64,000 nucleotides of DNA from Pseudorhodoferax sp. Leaf265 (GCF_001422365.1 NZ_LMMT01000040.1:447569-511568); one strand, 5' to 3'; positions 1 through 15,872 are shown, counted from the first letter of the stretch. Program-made: numbers and translations. The notes: generated from the sequence alone by a model not told the origin.

Positions 1-2286
<2,286 letters not shown>

Positions 2287-2388
2287 GGCAGACGCGGCCA
2301 CCTACCCGTGCAGCGTTGCCGGCGGTGTCGACGAAACCATCCGAAAGCGCTTGTGGTGCATGGAAAGACGGGTGGCGTTGGTTTGTTG

Positions 2389-2407
2389 CCGTTTATAAAT
2401 GAATTCG
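2389..2407 (-). promoter_or_regulatory. Conserved upstream element of the first kinase
   Basis: A 19-bp element reading CGAATTCATTTATAAACGG on the minus strand lies about 103 bp upstream of the kinase start. A copy with one mismatch lies about 105 bp upstream of the second kinase. Conservation of sequence and distance within otherwise divergent leaders suggests a promoter or regulator site. TATAAA could serve as a -10 element, but no convincing -35 was found. Confidence 0.35.
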
Positions 2408-2489
2408 GCGGCGGATTTGATCTGCACGAGTAGCCATTCTGCAGACTGGCCAGGGCTGCCGGCGGTCCGAGGCTGGCGGGGCGCCTGCT

Positions 2490-6662
<4,173 letters not shown>

Positions 6663-6766
6663 GGCGGCAGGACTTGTTCAGGCGCGCAACGGAAACGTCG
6701 TCGGTGACGGAACAGGCATCCGTGGGCGCTCCTCGCGTGAAGTCTGGGCCGGTTGTGGAGTTGTTA

Positions 6767-6785
6767 CCGTTTATAAAGGAATTCG
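6767..6785 (-). promoter_or_regulatory. Conserved upstream element of the second kinase
   Basis: The minus-strand sequence CGAATTCCTTTATAAACGG lies about 105 bp upstream of the kinase start, inside the 200 bp gap between this gene and cbiB. It matches the element at 2389-2407 in 18 of 19 positions. It is probably a promoter or regulator site copied with the gene. Confidence 0.35.
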
Positions 6786-6862
6786 TCCAAGGATTCGACC
6801 TATATCGACAGCAGTTCTCAGGCGGAACGCCATGTGGTAGGGGTTTTGCTGCGCTGCGCGCA

Positions 6863-7768
6863 TCAGCGAAGCAGCGCCGCCAGCACGCCCAGCGACACGC
6901 CCACGGTGGCCACGGCGCGCCCGGCCAGCCGCAGGGCACGCGCCACATCGGCAGCCTGCGGCGCCCGGCCCTGGGCGTTGAGCGCGTAGACGCCGGGCTT
7001 GCGCAGCCGCACGCCCAAGCGCAGGGCCATGGCCGCCATCGGCCAGCCGCTGTTGGGCGAGCTGGTGCGGCCCGCTTCCACCGCCAGGGCAGCGTGGGCG
7101 CGCAGCGGGCACAGCAGCACGGCCGTGGTGCGCGCCGGCACCCAACCCAGCACGTCGTCGGCCCGGGCGGCCCATTTGCCGGCCCACTCCCAGTCGCGCC
7201 CGCCGCGCACGCAGCGGTAGCCCCACATGGCGTCGGCCGTGTTGGCGAAACGGAACACGGCGGCGCCCGGCAGGCCCGCCACGAGGAACCAGAACAGCGG
7301 CGCGACGACCGAGTCGTTGAGGTTCTCGGCCAAGGATTCGATGGCGCTCTCGCGCACGGTGCCGGCGTCCAGCAGTGCCACGTCGCGGCTGACCAGCATG
7401 GCCAGCCGGGCCCGCCCCGCTGCGAGCGACTGGCCCAGCGCGGTCTCGACCGCCTGCACTTCGTCGTGCAGCATGCGCCAGGCCAGCATGGGCTTGAGCG
7501 CCAGGCCCAGCAGCGGTGCGGCGGCCCAGCCGGGCAGCCAGGCCAGCACGGCCCATTGCAGCGCCGCCGCCAGCGCGCCGACCACCAGCGCGCCGGCGCA
7601 CCAGGCCAGCGCGCCGGCCGTGAAGGCCGCACGGGGTGCCTGCGGCAGCCGCCGGCCGGCCCAGCCCAGGTAGCGGCCCATGGCCACGACCGGGTGCAGC
7701 GCGGCTGGCGGCTCGCCCCACAGGCGGTCCACCAGCAGCGCGATCCACAGGGCGGCCGCGGCCGTCAA
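6863..7768 (-). CDS. cbiB: Adenosylcobinamide-phosphate synthase CbiB/CobD
   Basis: The enzyme attaches the aminopropanol (phosphate) arm to adenosylcobyric acid in late B12 synthesis and works in the inner membrane. The 301 aa product has the family motifs WGEPP and HPVVAMGR near the N-terminus, the long hydrophobic segments expected of CbiB, and [12 protein letters not shown] plus MWGYR in the middle. The start is TTG and overlaps the cobO stop (TTGA). It is the last gene of the B12 operon. Confidence 0.92.
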   Translation of the reverse strand: MTAAAALWIALLVDRLWGEPPAALHPVVAMGRYLGWAGRRLPQAPRAAFTAGALAWCAGALVVGALAAALQWAVLAWLPGWAAAPLLGLALKPMLAWRMLHDEVQAVETALGQSLAAGRARLAMLVSRDVALLDAGTVRESAIESLAENLNDSVVAPLFWFLVAGLPGAAVFRFANTADAMWGYRCVRGGRDWEWAGKWAARADDVLGWVPARTTAVLLCPLRAHAALAVEAGRTSSPNSGWPMAAMALRLGVRLRKPGVYALNAQGRAPQAADVARALRLAGRAVATVGVSLGVLAALLR

Positions 7769-8334
7769 TCCTCGATGCCGCGCTGGGCCGGGATGCCGGC
7801 TTTGAACGCGTGCTTGATGAGCGTCATCTCGGTCACGGTGTCGGCCAGTTCGATGAGTTCGGGCGGGCAGCGCCGGCCGGTCAGCACCACGTGCACCTCC
7901 CGGGGCCGTGCGCGCAGCGTGGCCAGCACGTCGTCCAGCGGCAGCCAGCCGTAGATCAGCGGGTAGGTGATCTCGTCCAGCGTGACCATGAAGTACGCGC
8001 CCGACAGGATGGCGGCCTTGGCCTTCTCCCAGCCCTCGCGTGCGAGCTGGCCCGAGCGCTCCAGGTCCTGGCTCTTCCAGCTGAAGCCATCGCCCAGGCC
8101 CTCGATCGGGATGCCGAACTGCTCGAACATGCGGTGCTCGCCGAAGCGCGCCGTGGGCACCTTCATGAACTGGTAGACCTTCACGCGCTTGCCGCGGCCG
8201 TGCGCGCGCAGCGCCAGGCCAAACGCGGCCGTGCTCTTGCCCTTGCCGTCGCCGGTGTTGACGATGACGATGCCGCGGCGCTCGCCCTCGGGCTTCTCGT
8301 AGGGCTTGGTGCTGGGTGGGGTTTCGATCTGCAT
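7765..8334 (-). CDS. cobO: Cob(I)yrinic acid a,c-diamide adenosyltransferase CobO
   Basis: The enzyme transfers the adenosyl group of ATP to reduced cobalt of the corrinoid. The 189 aa product carries the P-loop [12 protein letters not shown] near residues 28-39 and the family segment [10 protein letters not shown]. The C-terminal part [23 protein letters not shown] is typical of CobO/BtuR. ATG at 8334 follows an untranslated gap of about 10 bp after the btuD-type ATPase gene; the 3' end overlaps cbiB by 4 bp. Confidence 0.95.
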   Translation of the reverse strand: MQIETPPSTKPYEKPEGERRGIVIVNTGDGKGKSTAAFGLALRAHGRGKRVKVYQFMKVPTARFGEHRMFEQFGIPIEGLGDGFSWKSQDLERSGQLAREGWEKAKAAILSGAYFMVTLDEITYPLIYGWLPLDDVLATLRARPREVHVVLTGRRCPPELIELADTVTEMTLIKHAFKAGIPAQRGIED

Positions 8335-8344
8335 GGGGTGGTTT

Positions 8345-9106
8345 TCAGCGGGGGATGGTGATCCATTGGCCGGCGATGCAATGGACGGCGACACGCTGGT
8401 CGAACACGGCCTCCAGCGCGCGGTGGGTGGCGGCGTCGCCGCTGGGGCCGTGGTGCACGATGCGGCCGCGTTCGACGACGACCAGCGCATCGGCCTGCAG
8501 CGCGGCCGGCAGCTCGTGCAGCACGCTGACGACCGTGCGGCCGGCGCGCGCCAGCGCACGCGCCATGGCCAGCCAGTCGGCCTGGTGCGGCGGGTCGAGG
8601 TTGGCCAGAGGCTCGTCCATGAGCAGCACGGGCGCCTGCACGGCCAGTGCGCGCGCCAGCAGCACGCGCTGGCGCTCGCCGCCCGACAGACGGGCCAGCG
8701 GCCGCGCCGACCAGGCCAGCGCATGGGTGGCGCGCAGCGCCTCCTCCACGGCGGCGTGATCGGCCGCGCCCGGCGCGGCCAGCCAGGCCCGGTGCGGCAG
8801 CCGACCCAGCATGACCACGTCATAGACCGAGAGATCGTCGGCCGCCGCCTCGTTCTGGCCCAGCCAGGCGATGCGGCGGGCGCGCTCGCGCCCGCTGTAA
8901 GTGGCCAGTGGCCGTTCGTCGAGCAGCAGCTGGCCTGTGCTGGGCAGCAGCCCGGCGAGCGCCTTGAGCAGCGTGGACTTGCCCGCGCCGTTGGGGCCGA
9001 CCACGGCGGTCCAGCAGGCGCCCGGCAGGCGCAGGTCCACGCCGTGCAGCACCTCGGCCAGGCCCTGGGAGGCGCGCAGATGGCGGGCTTCGAGCGCGAT
9101 GCTCAC
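8345..9106 (-). CDS. btuD: ABC transporter ATPase for corrinoid uptake (BtuD type)
   Basis: This is the ATPase subunit of the B12 importer on the cytoplasmic face. The 253 aa product has Walker [10 protein letters not shown], signature LSGGERQ, Walker B VLLMDEP and the switch histidine in VLHELP. The start is GTG at 9106, overlapping the btuC stop by 4 bp (GTGA), which indicates coupled translation. FecE/HemV-type ATPases look alike; the assignment to B12 rests on the neighbouring btuC, btuF and btuB. Confidence 0.9.
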   Translation of the reverse strand: MSIALEARHLRASQGLAEVLHGVDLRLPGACWTAVVGPNGAGKSTLLKALAGLLPSTGQLLLDERPLATYSGRERARRIAWLGQNEAAADDLSVYDVVMLGRLPHRAWLAAPGAADHAAVEEALRATHALAWSARPLARLSGGERQRVLLARALAVQAPVLLMDEPLANLDPPHQADWLAMARALARAGRTVVSVLHELPAALQADALVVVERGRIVHHGPSGDAATHRALEAVFDQRVAVHCIAGQWITIPR

Positions 9107-10125
9107 AGCATTCCCCCTGCACGTGTGCGCTGGCGCATGCGCCACAGCAGGTAGGTGCCGCCCAGCACGGCCGTCAGCACGCCGACGGGCAGTTCCTGCG
9201 GCGCGATCAGCCAGCGCGCCAGGATGTCGGCCGCCAGCAGCAGCACGCCGCCCATGCCGGCCGCCAGCAGGATCAGCCGGCCGTGCGTCACCTTGACCAG
9301 CGAGCGCGCCAGGTGCGGCGCCGCCAGGCCCACGAACGCCACCAGGCCGGTCTGCGCGACGGCCGCGCCGGTGGCCAGGCCCAGCGTGGCGACCAGCGCC
9401 ATGCGCATCGCCGGCAGCGGGATGCCCAGGCTGGTGGCGGTGGCCTCGCCCAGCGCCAGCGCATCCAGCGTGGGCGACAGTGCCCAGGCCACCAGCGCGG
9501 CCAGCGCCAACGGCGCCGCCATCAGCGCGCAGGCCGACCAGCCGACCGTGCTGGTGTTGCCCAGCATGAAGGCCTGCAGCGCCTGCATGATCTCGGGCGA
9601 CAGCAGCATCAGCAGCGAGGTGAATGCGCTCAGCACCACGCCCACGATGACGCCGGCCAGCAGCAGGCGCAGTGTGTGCTGCACGCCCTGGGCCAGCGCG
9701 AGCGTGAGCAGCACGCCGGCCACGGCGCCGACGAAGGCCGCGCCGGCCAGGCCCATGCGCGCGATCCACGACAGCGCGAACGGCGAGCCGCCCAGCGCCG
9801 CCATGCTGGTGGCCACGCCCAGCAGCGCGCCCGAGCCGCTGCCCAGCAGGTAGGGATCGGCCAGCGGGTTGCGGAACAGGCCTTGCGCGATGGCGCCGGC
9901 CAGGCCCAGCAGCGCGCCGGCCAGCCAGGTGCCCAGCGTGCGCGGCAGCCGGATGTCCCGGACGATCTGCCAGCCCATGGGGTCGTCCTGCAGCCGCCAG
10001 GGCCAGTCGAAGCCGGTGCTGCCCACGCTGGCGCCGAGCAGCGCGAGGGCCGCGGAGAGCAGCGCCAGCGCAAGGGCCAGCCATGTCGCACGCCGTTGGT
10101 TCACGGCGCCTTGGCTTTCAGACAT
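9103..10125 (-). CDS. btuC: ABC transporter permease for corrinoid uptake (BtuC type)
   Basis: This is an inner-membrane permease of the FecCD/BtuC family, 340 aa, with about ten hydrophobic helices. Family features are RLPRTLGTWLAGALLGLAGA near residue 60, RNPLADP, and the conserved GLVAFVGLAAPHLAR segment. It forms the channel with the ATPase encoded just downstream and takes substrate from BtuF. Its start overlaps the btuF end by 25 bp. Confidence 0.93.
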   Translation of the reverse strand: MSESQGAVNQRRATWLALALALLSAALALLGASVGSTGFDWPWRLQDDPMGWQIVRDIRLPRTLGTWLAGALLGLAGAIAQGLFRNPLADPYLLGSGSGALLGVATSMAALGGSPFALSWIARMGLAGAAFVGAVAGVLLTLALAQGVQHTLRLLLAGVIVGVVLSAFTSLLMLLSPEIMQALQAFMLGNTSTVGWSACALMAAPLALAALVAWALSPTLDALALGEATATSLGIPLPAMRMALVATLGLATGAAVAQTGLVAFVGLAAPHLARSLVKVTHGRLILLAAGMGGVLLLAADILARWLIAPQELPVGVLTAVLGGTYLLWRMRQRTRAGGML

Positions 10126-10964
10126 TGCGCCATCACACGCGCGGCCTGGTCCATGCGCGGCCCGGGCCGCACCACGGTCTCGGCGTCGTCCAGCGAGAAC
10201 AGGCAGATGCGCTGCTCGCGCACCGCGCGCATGGCGCGCCAGCCCGGGTAGTCGATCTCGGCCTGCATGGTGCGGTTGGCCAGCATGAGGATGTCGGGAT
10301 CGGCGCGCACCACGTACTCGGGGTTGAGCTTGGGAAATGGCCCCAGCGTGGCCGGCACCACGTTGGCCACGCCCAGGCGGGCCAGCGTCTCGCCGATGAA
10401 GGAACCAGCGCTGGCCGCGTAGGGGCCGCGGCTGACCTCGATATAGACGCGCGCCTGGCGGGCCTGGGCGGGCAGCATGGCGGCGGCCTCGTCGAGCCCC
10501 TGCTCGATGCGCTGCCAGACGGCCGCGGGCGCGCTCTCCGGCAGGCCCAGCAGTTGGCCGACGGTGCCCAGCACGCGGCGCACGTCGGCGTGGTTCTTGG
10601 GCTCCAGCACCACCACCTTCAGGCCGAGGGCGCGCAAACGCTCGGCCACGCGGCCGCTGTGCGAGACCAGCACCAGGTCGGGCCGCGTGCGCACCACGGC
10701 CTCGATGTGGGGGTCCACGCCGCCGCCCAGCTGCGGCAGCTGGCGCACCTCGGGCGGCCAGTTGGAGAAACGGTCCACGCCGACCAGGCGTGCGCAGGCG
10801 CCGAGCGCGCAGACGGTCTCCGTCAGCGAAGGCAGCAGCGAGACGATGCGCGCGGGCGGCGCGTCCAGGTGCACGCGCGTGCCGGTCTCGTCGGTGACCT
10901 CGTGGCCCGCGGCCAGCGTGCTCCAGCCGCAGGCCAGCGCCAGCAGCAAACGGGCGAGCGTCAT
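10101..10964 (-). CDS. btuF: Periplasmic cobalamin-binding protein BtuF
   Basis: The protein delivers corrinoid from the outer-membrane receptor to BtuCD. The 287 aa product starts with a signal peptide ending near AAG (residues 1-20). It then has RIVSLLPSLTETVCALG and LVGVDRFSNWP, characteristic of TroA-like B12-binding proteins. ATG at 10964 overlaps the cobU stop (ATGA). Confidence 0.92.
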   Translation of the reverse strand: MTLARLLLALACGWSTLAAGHEVTDETGTRVHLDAPPARIVSLLPSLTETVCALGACARLVGVDRFSNWPPEVRQLPQLGGGVDPHIEAVVRTRPDLVLVSHSGRVAERLRALGLKVVVLEPKNHADVRRVLGTVGQLLGLPESAPAAVWQRIEQGLDEAAAMLPAQARQARVYIEVSRGPYAASAGSFIGETLARLGVANVVPATLGPFPKLNPEYVVRADPDILMLANRTMQAEIDYPGWRAMRAVREQRICLFSLDDAETVVRPGPRMDQAARVMAQCLKAKAP

Positions 10965-11521
10965 GCGGGTTCGTCCTTCAACACCAGCGGCAGGCCCGCG
11001 GCCATCAGCGTCACGCGCGCGCAGCAGGCCGCCATGCGCTGGTTCAGCGTGCCCAGCGCGTCCACGAAGGCGCGCACCTCGCGCCCCATGGGGATCACAC
11101 CGAGCCCGATCTCGTTGCCCACCAGCAGCAGCGGGCCACGCGCGCCCCGCACAGCCTGCTCCAGCGCCTGCTGCGCGGCTTCGAGTTCAGCGGCGCTGCA
11201 AGCCGGGCCGGCCAGGGGCATCAACTGGTTGGTCAGCCACAGCGTGAGGCAGTCCACCACCAGCAGGGTGTGCGGCGTGCCGAGTGCCGTGATGGTCTCG
11301 GCCAGCCGCAGCGGTTCTTCCACCGTGGCGAGGCCCGGCACGCGCGCGGCGCGGTCGCTGCGGTGGCGCGCGATGCGTGCGCGCATCTCCGCGTCATGGC
11401 CGTGAGCAGTGGCGATCAGCACGGCGCTGCGCCCGGTGTCGCCGGCCAGCCAGTCGCGTGCCAGCAGTTCGGCGCGGCGCGACTTGCCGCTCTTCTGGCC
11501 GCCCAGGATCAGTTCGGCCAT
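10961..11521 (-). CDS. cobU: Adenosylcobinamide kinase/guanylyltransferase CobU
   Basis: This is a bifunctional kinase and GTP-dependent guanylyltransferase for nucleotide-loop assembly. The 186 aa product has P-loop GGQKSGKS at residues 7-14, the segment VDCLTLWLTN and the family motif GNEIGLGVIP. ATG at 11521 lies inside the end of cobB (overlap 13 bp). The partners cobS, cobC and cobT are not in the window. Confidence 0.93.
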   Translation of the reverse strand: MAELILGGQKSGKSRRAELLARDWLAGDTGRSAVLIATAHGHDAEMRARIARHRSDRAARVPGLATVEEPLRLAETITALGTPHTLLVVDCLTLWLTNQLMPLAGPACSAAELEAAQQALEQAVRGARGPLLLVGNEIGLGVIPMGREVRAFVDALGTLNQRMAACCARVTLMAAGLPLVLKDEPA

Positions 11522-12861
11522 GTGAACAGGGCAGCCGTCGCGGCCGGTGAGGACGCGAACCAGGCGTGGAAGTAGCTCGCGCGGATGCCGCCCTGCTGCA
11601 GCAGGGCCTCGCCGGCATCCGGCGCAGGCGCCTGGCCCGGACGCGATGTGCGCGCGACTGGCGCCAGCGGCGTCGCGCAGGTGGAGTAGTGGAAGGTGTG
11701 GCCGCGCAGCGTGCCGGCCGGCAGCGCCAGCTGCTGCGGCCCCAGCGCCGCGAGCCGCGGCTGCATCTGCACGCGGCCGGGCAAGAGGCCCCACAGCGCG
11801 TGCGCCTGGCCTTGGGTGTCCACCAGGGTGTCGAACAGCGCCATCATGCCGCCGCATTCTGCCCAGACCGGTTTGCCGGCCAGCACGTGCGCCTGCAGAC
11901 TGGCGCGCAGACCGGTGTTGGCCGACAGGCGGGCCGCGTGCAGCTCGGGGTAGCCACCGGGCAGCCACAGCGCGTCGCAGGCCGGCAGCGCCGCGTCGGC
12001 CAGCGGCGAGAAGAAGACGAGTTCGGCGCCGAGTGCGCGCAGGCAATCCAGGTTGGCCGCATAAATGAAGCAGAAGGCCGCGTCGCGCGCGATGGCGATG
12101 GTGCGGCCGGCCAGCGGATGCACAGCCGCGACGGCGTCCTGCGGCGCGGCGAAGTCGACCTCCCAGCGCTGCAGGCCTGCGCCATCCATCTGGCCCAGCG
12201 GCGTGGCCGCCAGCGCATCGGCAGCGGCATCGAGCCGGGCCATGGCGTCGTCGAGTTCGGTCGCCACGGTCAGGCCCAGGTGGCGCTCGGGCAGCGCCAG
12301 GCCCTTGTCGCGCGGCAGGCCGCCCAGCCAGTCGGCCGGCTCGCGCAGGCCGGCCTGCAGCAGTTGGGCATGGCGCGCACTGGCCACGCGGTTGGCCAGC
12401 ACGCCAGCCCAGCGCAAACCCGGCTGGTAGTGCTGCAGGCCGAAGGCCAGCGCACCGAAGGTGCCAGCCATGGCCGCAGCATCGACCACGGCCAGCACCG
12501 GCAGATGGAGGCGGCGTGCCAGGTCGGCCGCGCTGGGCTCGCCGTCGAACAGGCCCATCACGCCTTCGACGATGACCAGGTCGGCACCGGCCGCCGCCGC
12601 GTGCAGGCGCGCGCGACAGTCGTCCTCGCCCGTCATCCAGAGGTCCAGCTGGTGCACGGGCGCGCCGCTGGCCTGCGTGAGCCAGAACGGGTCGAGGAAG
12701 TCCGGCCCGCACTTGAAGGCGCGCACGCGCCGGCCCTGGCGCGCATGCAGCCGTGCCAGCGCGCAGGCCACCGTGGTCTTGCCCTGGCCCGAGGCCGGCG
12801 CGGCGACCAGGATGGCCGGGCAGCGCTGGCTCAGTTCGGCGCCCACTTGAGTCCGACCCAC
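11509..12861 (-). CDS. cobB: Cobyrinic acid a,c-diamide synthase (CobB/CbiA)
   Basis: This is a glutamine-dependent amidase that amidates side chains a and c of the corrin ring. The 450 aa product has an N-terminal P-loop ASGQGKTT (residues 23-30), KCGPDFLDP and EGVMGLFDG. A class I glutamine amidotransferase domain carries LPGGYPELH and the nucleophile cysteine in WAECGG (about residue 330). The start is GTG at 12861, overlapping the btuB end by 31 bp. An in-frame GTG at 12846 is an alternative. Confidence 0.92.
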   Translation of the reverse strand: MGRTQVGAELSQRCPAILVAAPASGQGKTTVACALARLHARQGRRVRAFKCGPDFLDPFWLTQASGAPVHQLDLWMTGEDDCRARLHAAAAGADLVIVEGVMGLFDGEPSAADLARRLHLPVLAVVDAAAMAGTFGALAFGLQHYQPGLRWAGVLANRVASARHAQLLQAGLREPADWLGGLPRDKGLALPERHLGLTVATELDDAMARLDAAADALAATPLGQMDGAGLQRWEVDFAAPQDAVAAVHPLAGRTIAIARDAAFCFIYAANLDCLRALGAELVFFSPLADAALPACDALWLPGGYPELHAARLSANTGLRASLQAHVLAGKPVWAECGGMMALFDTLVDTQGQAHALWGLLPGRVQMQPRLAALGPQQLALPAGTLRGHTFHYSTCATPLAPVARTSRPGQAPAPDAGEALLQQGGIRASYFHAWFASSPAATAALFTWPN

Positions 12862-14711
12862 AGCGTGCGGCCACCCGTGTCGTACAGCCGCGCGGTCTCG
12901 TATTGCTTGTCGGTGAGGTTGTCGACGCGTGCGCTCAGCGTGAAGTCGCGTGCGACCAACGTGCTGGCGTGCAGGTTGAGCAGCGTGTAGCCGCCCAGTG
13001 TGTAGACGGTGCCGCCGAAGTCGTCGTACTCGCGGCGCTTGCTGGACAGCTGCGCCTCGGCGCCGAGCGTCCAGCCGGCGACCTGCGTGTCCGCGCCCAG
13101 CGTCGCGAAGCGCTTGGCCCGGCGTGCCAGTTGCCGATCCTTCTCCAGGTCCCTGGGGTCCTGGAAGTCGACGGAGGCGCGCAGCCGCACATTGGCGATC
13201 TGGTGCTGGCCCGCCAGCGTGATGCCCTGGTACTGCGCGCGGTTCACGTTCTGGTAGCAGCCCCAGGACGAGGCGCAGGCGCCCGCGCCGTCGATGTAGT
13301 CGATCATGTGGCGCACGCGGTTGCGGTAGACCGTCACGCTGGCGCTGCTGGCGCCCTCGGTCCAGCGCAGGCCGGCTTCGATGTTGCGGCCTGCTTCGGG
13401 CTGCAGGCTGGCCGAGCCATATTCACTGAAACGCTGGTACAGCGTGGGCACCCGGAACGAGGTGCCGGCCGACACGGTCGCACGCAGCGCGCGCGTGATG
13501 GCGTAGCCGTAGGCCGCGCTGCCGGTGGTCTTGCCACCGAACTCGCTGTCGTCGTCGCGGCGCAGGTGCAGCTGCAGCGCGTGCGGGCCGGCGTTCAGGC
13601 CGTAGCCCAGCGCCAGTGCGTTCTGGCTGCGGTCTCGGTCGATGGGGTCGTTGCGCAGGCCGTCCTCGCGGCGCTCCAGCGTGGCCGACCACGTGTGCAC
13701 GCCCAGGCGGTATTCGTTCTGCCACAGGTAGCCGCGCAGGTCGGTCTCGGTGCGGTAGAAGGACGGCGTGGTGGCGTAGCGTGCGTGCGAGTCGGTGAAC
13801 TGCAGCCGCGTGCTGTACGCCTCGGTCCACTGGCTGGACAGGGTCACGCCTGCGGTGCGCAGCCGGTTGTGGGTGCGGTCGTCCTGCGGGCTGGCCGGGT
13901 TGTAGGAGAAGGAGTCGTCGTACTGCGATTCCAGCTGGCTGGCCAGCAGCGTGGCGTCGATCCGGTGCGCCTTGTTGATCTGCAGGCCCAGGCGCGCATT
14001 GCCGGACAGGCGCTCGTAGCCATCCTTGTCCGGGTTCGTGGCGCTGTCGAAGGCGCCGCGCTGCCGCGCCGGCATGGCATCGAAGCCGCTGCTGCGCTCC
14101 TTGGTCACGCCCAGGGCGTAGTCGATCGCGCTGTCGGTGCCGGCACGGCCGCTGATGCCGCCCTCGGCGCGCCAGCTGCCGTGGCTGCCGCCGCCCACGC
14201 CGACGAAGGGCGCGGGCTTGCCGACCTCGCCCTTCTTCGTGAACAGTTGCACCACGCCGCCGACGGCATCCGAGCCGTAGACCGCGGCTGCCGGGCCGCG
14301 CAGCAGCTCGATGCGGTCGAGCTGCGACAGCGGAATCTGCTCCCATTGCACACCGCCGGTGGATTGCGAGTCCAGCCGCACGCCGTCCAGGTAGACCGGG
14401 GTGTAGCGCGACTCGGCGCCGCGCACGAACACGCTGGTGGTTCCAGCCGGGCCGCCGCTGCGCGCGAACTGCACACCGGGCAGGCGCGCCAGCAGGTCGG
14501 CCACGCCGATGGCGCCGCTGCGCTCGATGGTCGTGCGGTCGATGATGGAGACATCGGCCACGAGGTCGGCCAGTGGCCGGGCGCTGCGCGTGGCGGTGAC
14601 CACGGTGTCCTGCAACGCAGGCTGGCTCTGCGCCGTGGCAACGAGCGGCCAGCAGGCGGACAGGGCCAGGGGGAGCGCAGCCAGGCGCACGTGGGACGAA
14701 GAGAACTTCAT
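12831..14711 (-). CDS. btuB: TonB-dependent outer-membrane corrinoid receptor BtuB
   Basis: This is an outer-membrane beta-barrel of 626 aa for vitamin B12 uptake. A signal peptide ends at ATAQ (about residue 28) and is followed by a TonB box DTVVTA. The plug domain has LLARLPGVQ, VFVRG and the segment IELLRGPAAAVYGSDAVGGV. The barrel ends with the aromatic-rich strand LWVGLKWAPN. It is first in the operon and is preceded by a cobalamin riboswitch, which supports B12 rather than siderophore as substrate. The start is ATG at 14711. Confidence 0.93.
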   Translation of the reverse strand: MKFSSSHVRLAALPLALSACWPLVATAQSQPALQDTVVTATRSARPLADLVADVSIIDRTTIERSGAIGVADLLARLPGVQFARSGGPAGTTSVFVRGAESRYTPVYLDGVRLDSQSTGGVQWEQIPLSQLDRIELLRGPAAAVYGSDAVGGVVQLFTKKGEVGKPAPFVGVGGGSHGSWRAEGGISGRAGTDSAIDYALGVTKERSSGFDAMPARQRGAFDSATNPDKDGYERLSGNARLGLQINKAHRIDATLLASQLESQYDDSFSYNPASPQDDRTHNRLRTAGVTLSSQWTEAYSTRLQFTDSHARYATTPSFYRTETDLRGYLWQNEYRLGVHTWSATLERREDGLRNDPIDRDRSQNALALGYGLNAGPHALQLHLRRDDDSEFGGKTTGSAAYGYAITRALRATVSAGTSFRVPTLYQRFSEYGSASLQPEAGRNIEAGLRWTEGASSASVTVYRNRVRHMIDYIDGAGACASSWGCYQNVNRAQYQGITLAGQHQIANVRLRASVDFQDPRDLEKDRQLARRAKRFATLGADTQVAGWTLGAEAQLSSKRREYDDFGGTVYTLGGYTLLNLHASTLVARDFTLSARVDNLTDKQYETARLYDTGGRTLWVGLKWAPN

Positions 14712-14769
14712 GGAAGCGGAACCCGAATAAACCGCCCGCGCCAGCTTCCCCGCCGGCGATGGGCACACA

Positions 14770-14788
14770 GGCTGCGCAGCGCGCAGCC
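14770..14788 (-). other. Hairpin between the riboswitch and btuB
   Basis: A perfect 8-bp stem (GGCTGCGC/GCGCAGCC) with a 3-nt loop lies between the riboswitch aptamer and the btuB start, about 60 nt before the ATG. No U-run follows it. It may be part of the expression platform acting on translation or folding; this is inference. Confidence 0.4.
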
Positions 14789-14791
14789 ACC

Positions 14792-15000
14792 TTGTTGGCC
14801 GGTATCCGGGCTGGCGGTGCACACTCCAATGCCTTCCCACGAGCAAGGCTCGCAGTGACGTCGTGATGGAGGAGAAGCCCGTGGAGGGCTTCGGCCGCTT
14901 ACCGTTGCGGGGGCAGCGCAGGTTAGATGGCCCGTGTGGGGCGGCACCCTCCTGCTTCCCGTTGAACCGCGGCGCGTGAACCACGCCGCGAGCACCAACG
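14792..15000 (-). ncRNA. Cobalamin riboswitch
   Basis: On the minus strand the leader contains the core GCTGCCCCCGCAACGGTAAG, the B12-box part GTCACTG with GGGAAGGC, and the 3' motif AGCCCGGATACCGGCC. A 5' GGTGC and GGGAAGC are in the expected order. It precedes btuB and should shut down the whole overlapping B12 operon when adenosylcobalamin is plentiful. The ends are approximate. Confidence 0.92.
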
Positions 15001-15053
15001 GCGCGGATTCTACGGGCCGGCCAACCCGCACGCCTCCTACAATGCGCCCCGCC

Positions 15054-15314
15054 ATGGACCAAGCCACGCAAATCCAGCAGATCGCCGAACGCACGGAGCG
15101 GCTGCTGGTCCGCCACCGTGAACTGCAGCGCACCAACGCGCTGCTGACCGAGCAGGTCGCGCTGCTCACGCACGAGCGCGATTCGCTCAAGTCGCGCCTT
15201 GGCGCGGCCCGTGCCCGCATCGACGCCCTGCTCGAACGTCTGCCCGAGTCGGTCACGGTCGCGCCTGCCCCGGCCTACCGCAAGGATGGCCAGGACGTGG
15301 GAGACCTGCCATGA
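15054..15314 (+). CDS. Small coiled-coil protein upstream of zapA (ZapB-like/TIGR02449 type)
   Basis: The 86 aa product is almost wholly a coiled coil (residues 3-63, leucine-rich heptads) with a short charged tail. Such proteins sit just before zapA in many proteobacteria and are thought to act with the Z-ring. ATG at 15054 follows a TACAAT -10 box at 15038-15043, so the leader is very short. The stop overlaps the zapA start by 4 bp (ATGA). Confidence 0.7.
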   Translation: MDQATQIQQIAERTERLLVRHRELQRTNALLTEQVALLTHERDSLKSRLGAARARIDALLERLPESVTVAPAPAYRKDGQDVGDLP

Positions 15315-15616
15315 AGCAGATCGAAGCCAAGATCCTCGGCCAGACCTATCTGCTGGGCTGCCCGGACGGTGGCGAGCAGCGCATGCTCGAGGCCGTGCAC
15401 CGCGTGGACAGTGCCATGTGCGCGATCCGCGACGCCGGCAAGATCCGCGCGCGCGACCGCATCGCGGTGCTGGCCGCGCTGAACCTCGCGTTCGACCAGA
15501 CCGAGCCGCCCGCAGCCGGTGGCGCGACCGCCGCGTCTGTGCCCGCCGATGCGCAGCTGGCCGCCATCCTCGCGCAGCTTGACGCGGCGCTGGGTGACGA
15601 CGGCAGGCTCCTGTAA
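15311..15616 (+). CDS. zapA: Cell division protein ZapA
   Basis: This is a cytosolic FtsZ-bundling protein of 101 aa. The N-terminal ILGQTYLLGCPDGGE and the segment LEAVHRVDSAM are typical, followed by the helix DRIAVLAALNLAFD. It is coupled to the upstream coiled-coil gene, and ssrS follows as in most proteobacteria. Confidence 0.92.
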   Translation: MKQIEAKILGQTYLLGCPDGGEQRMLEAVHRVDSAMCAIRDAGKIRARDRIAVLAALNLAFDQTEPPAAGGATAASVPADAQLAAILAQLDAALGDDGRLL

Positions 15617-15684
15617 AGCCTCAACACCGCACTCTGTACGCTCTTTGCGCAACCGAGGCCGCGCATTCGTCCTAGAATGAAGGC

Positions 15685-15855
15685 GTCTGCGGTGCGCACC
15701 GGGCTTTTATGTCCTTGAACCAATGCTCATATGAGCACGGGCTTGGAACATTTCCTGGGGAGCGTGAACGTCTCGCGTCAGATGATCCCAACTCCGGGCT
15801 GACCTCGCCCACCTGAACCGCCGGTTCAGGCTGCGGTCCGGTGGCATCTGCAGAC
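15685..15855 (+). ncRNA. ssrS: 6S RNA
   Basis: This regulatory RNA mimics an open promoter and binds the sigma70 holoenzyme. The ends pair (GTCTGC at 15685-15690 with GCAGAC at 15850-15855). The 3' half holds CCTGAACCGCCGGTTCAGG and CGGTGGCATCTGC, like known 6S RNAs. A TAGAAT -10 box at 15673-15678 puts the start near 15685. Its place just after zapA is the usual one. The exact ends are inferred. Confidence 0.88.
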
Positions 15856-15872
15856 ACCTTGTTCCAGCGAAA

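Noticed and set aside
9283-14858. Long plus-strand frames opposite the B12 genes
   Set aside because: The minus strand carries recognisable CobB, CobU, BtuB and BtuF; the antisense products are low-complexity.
15275-15723. Minus-strand frames over zapA and ssrS
   Set aside because: They lie over a confident zapA and the 6S RNA and have no ribosome site.
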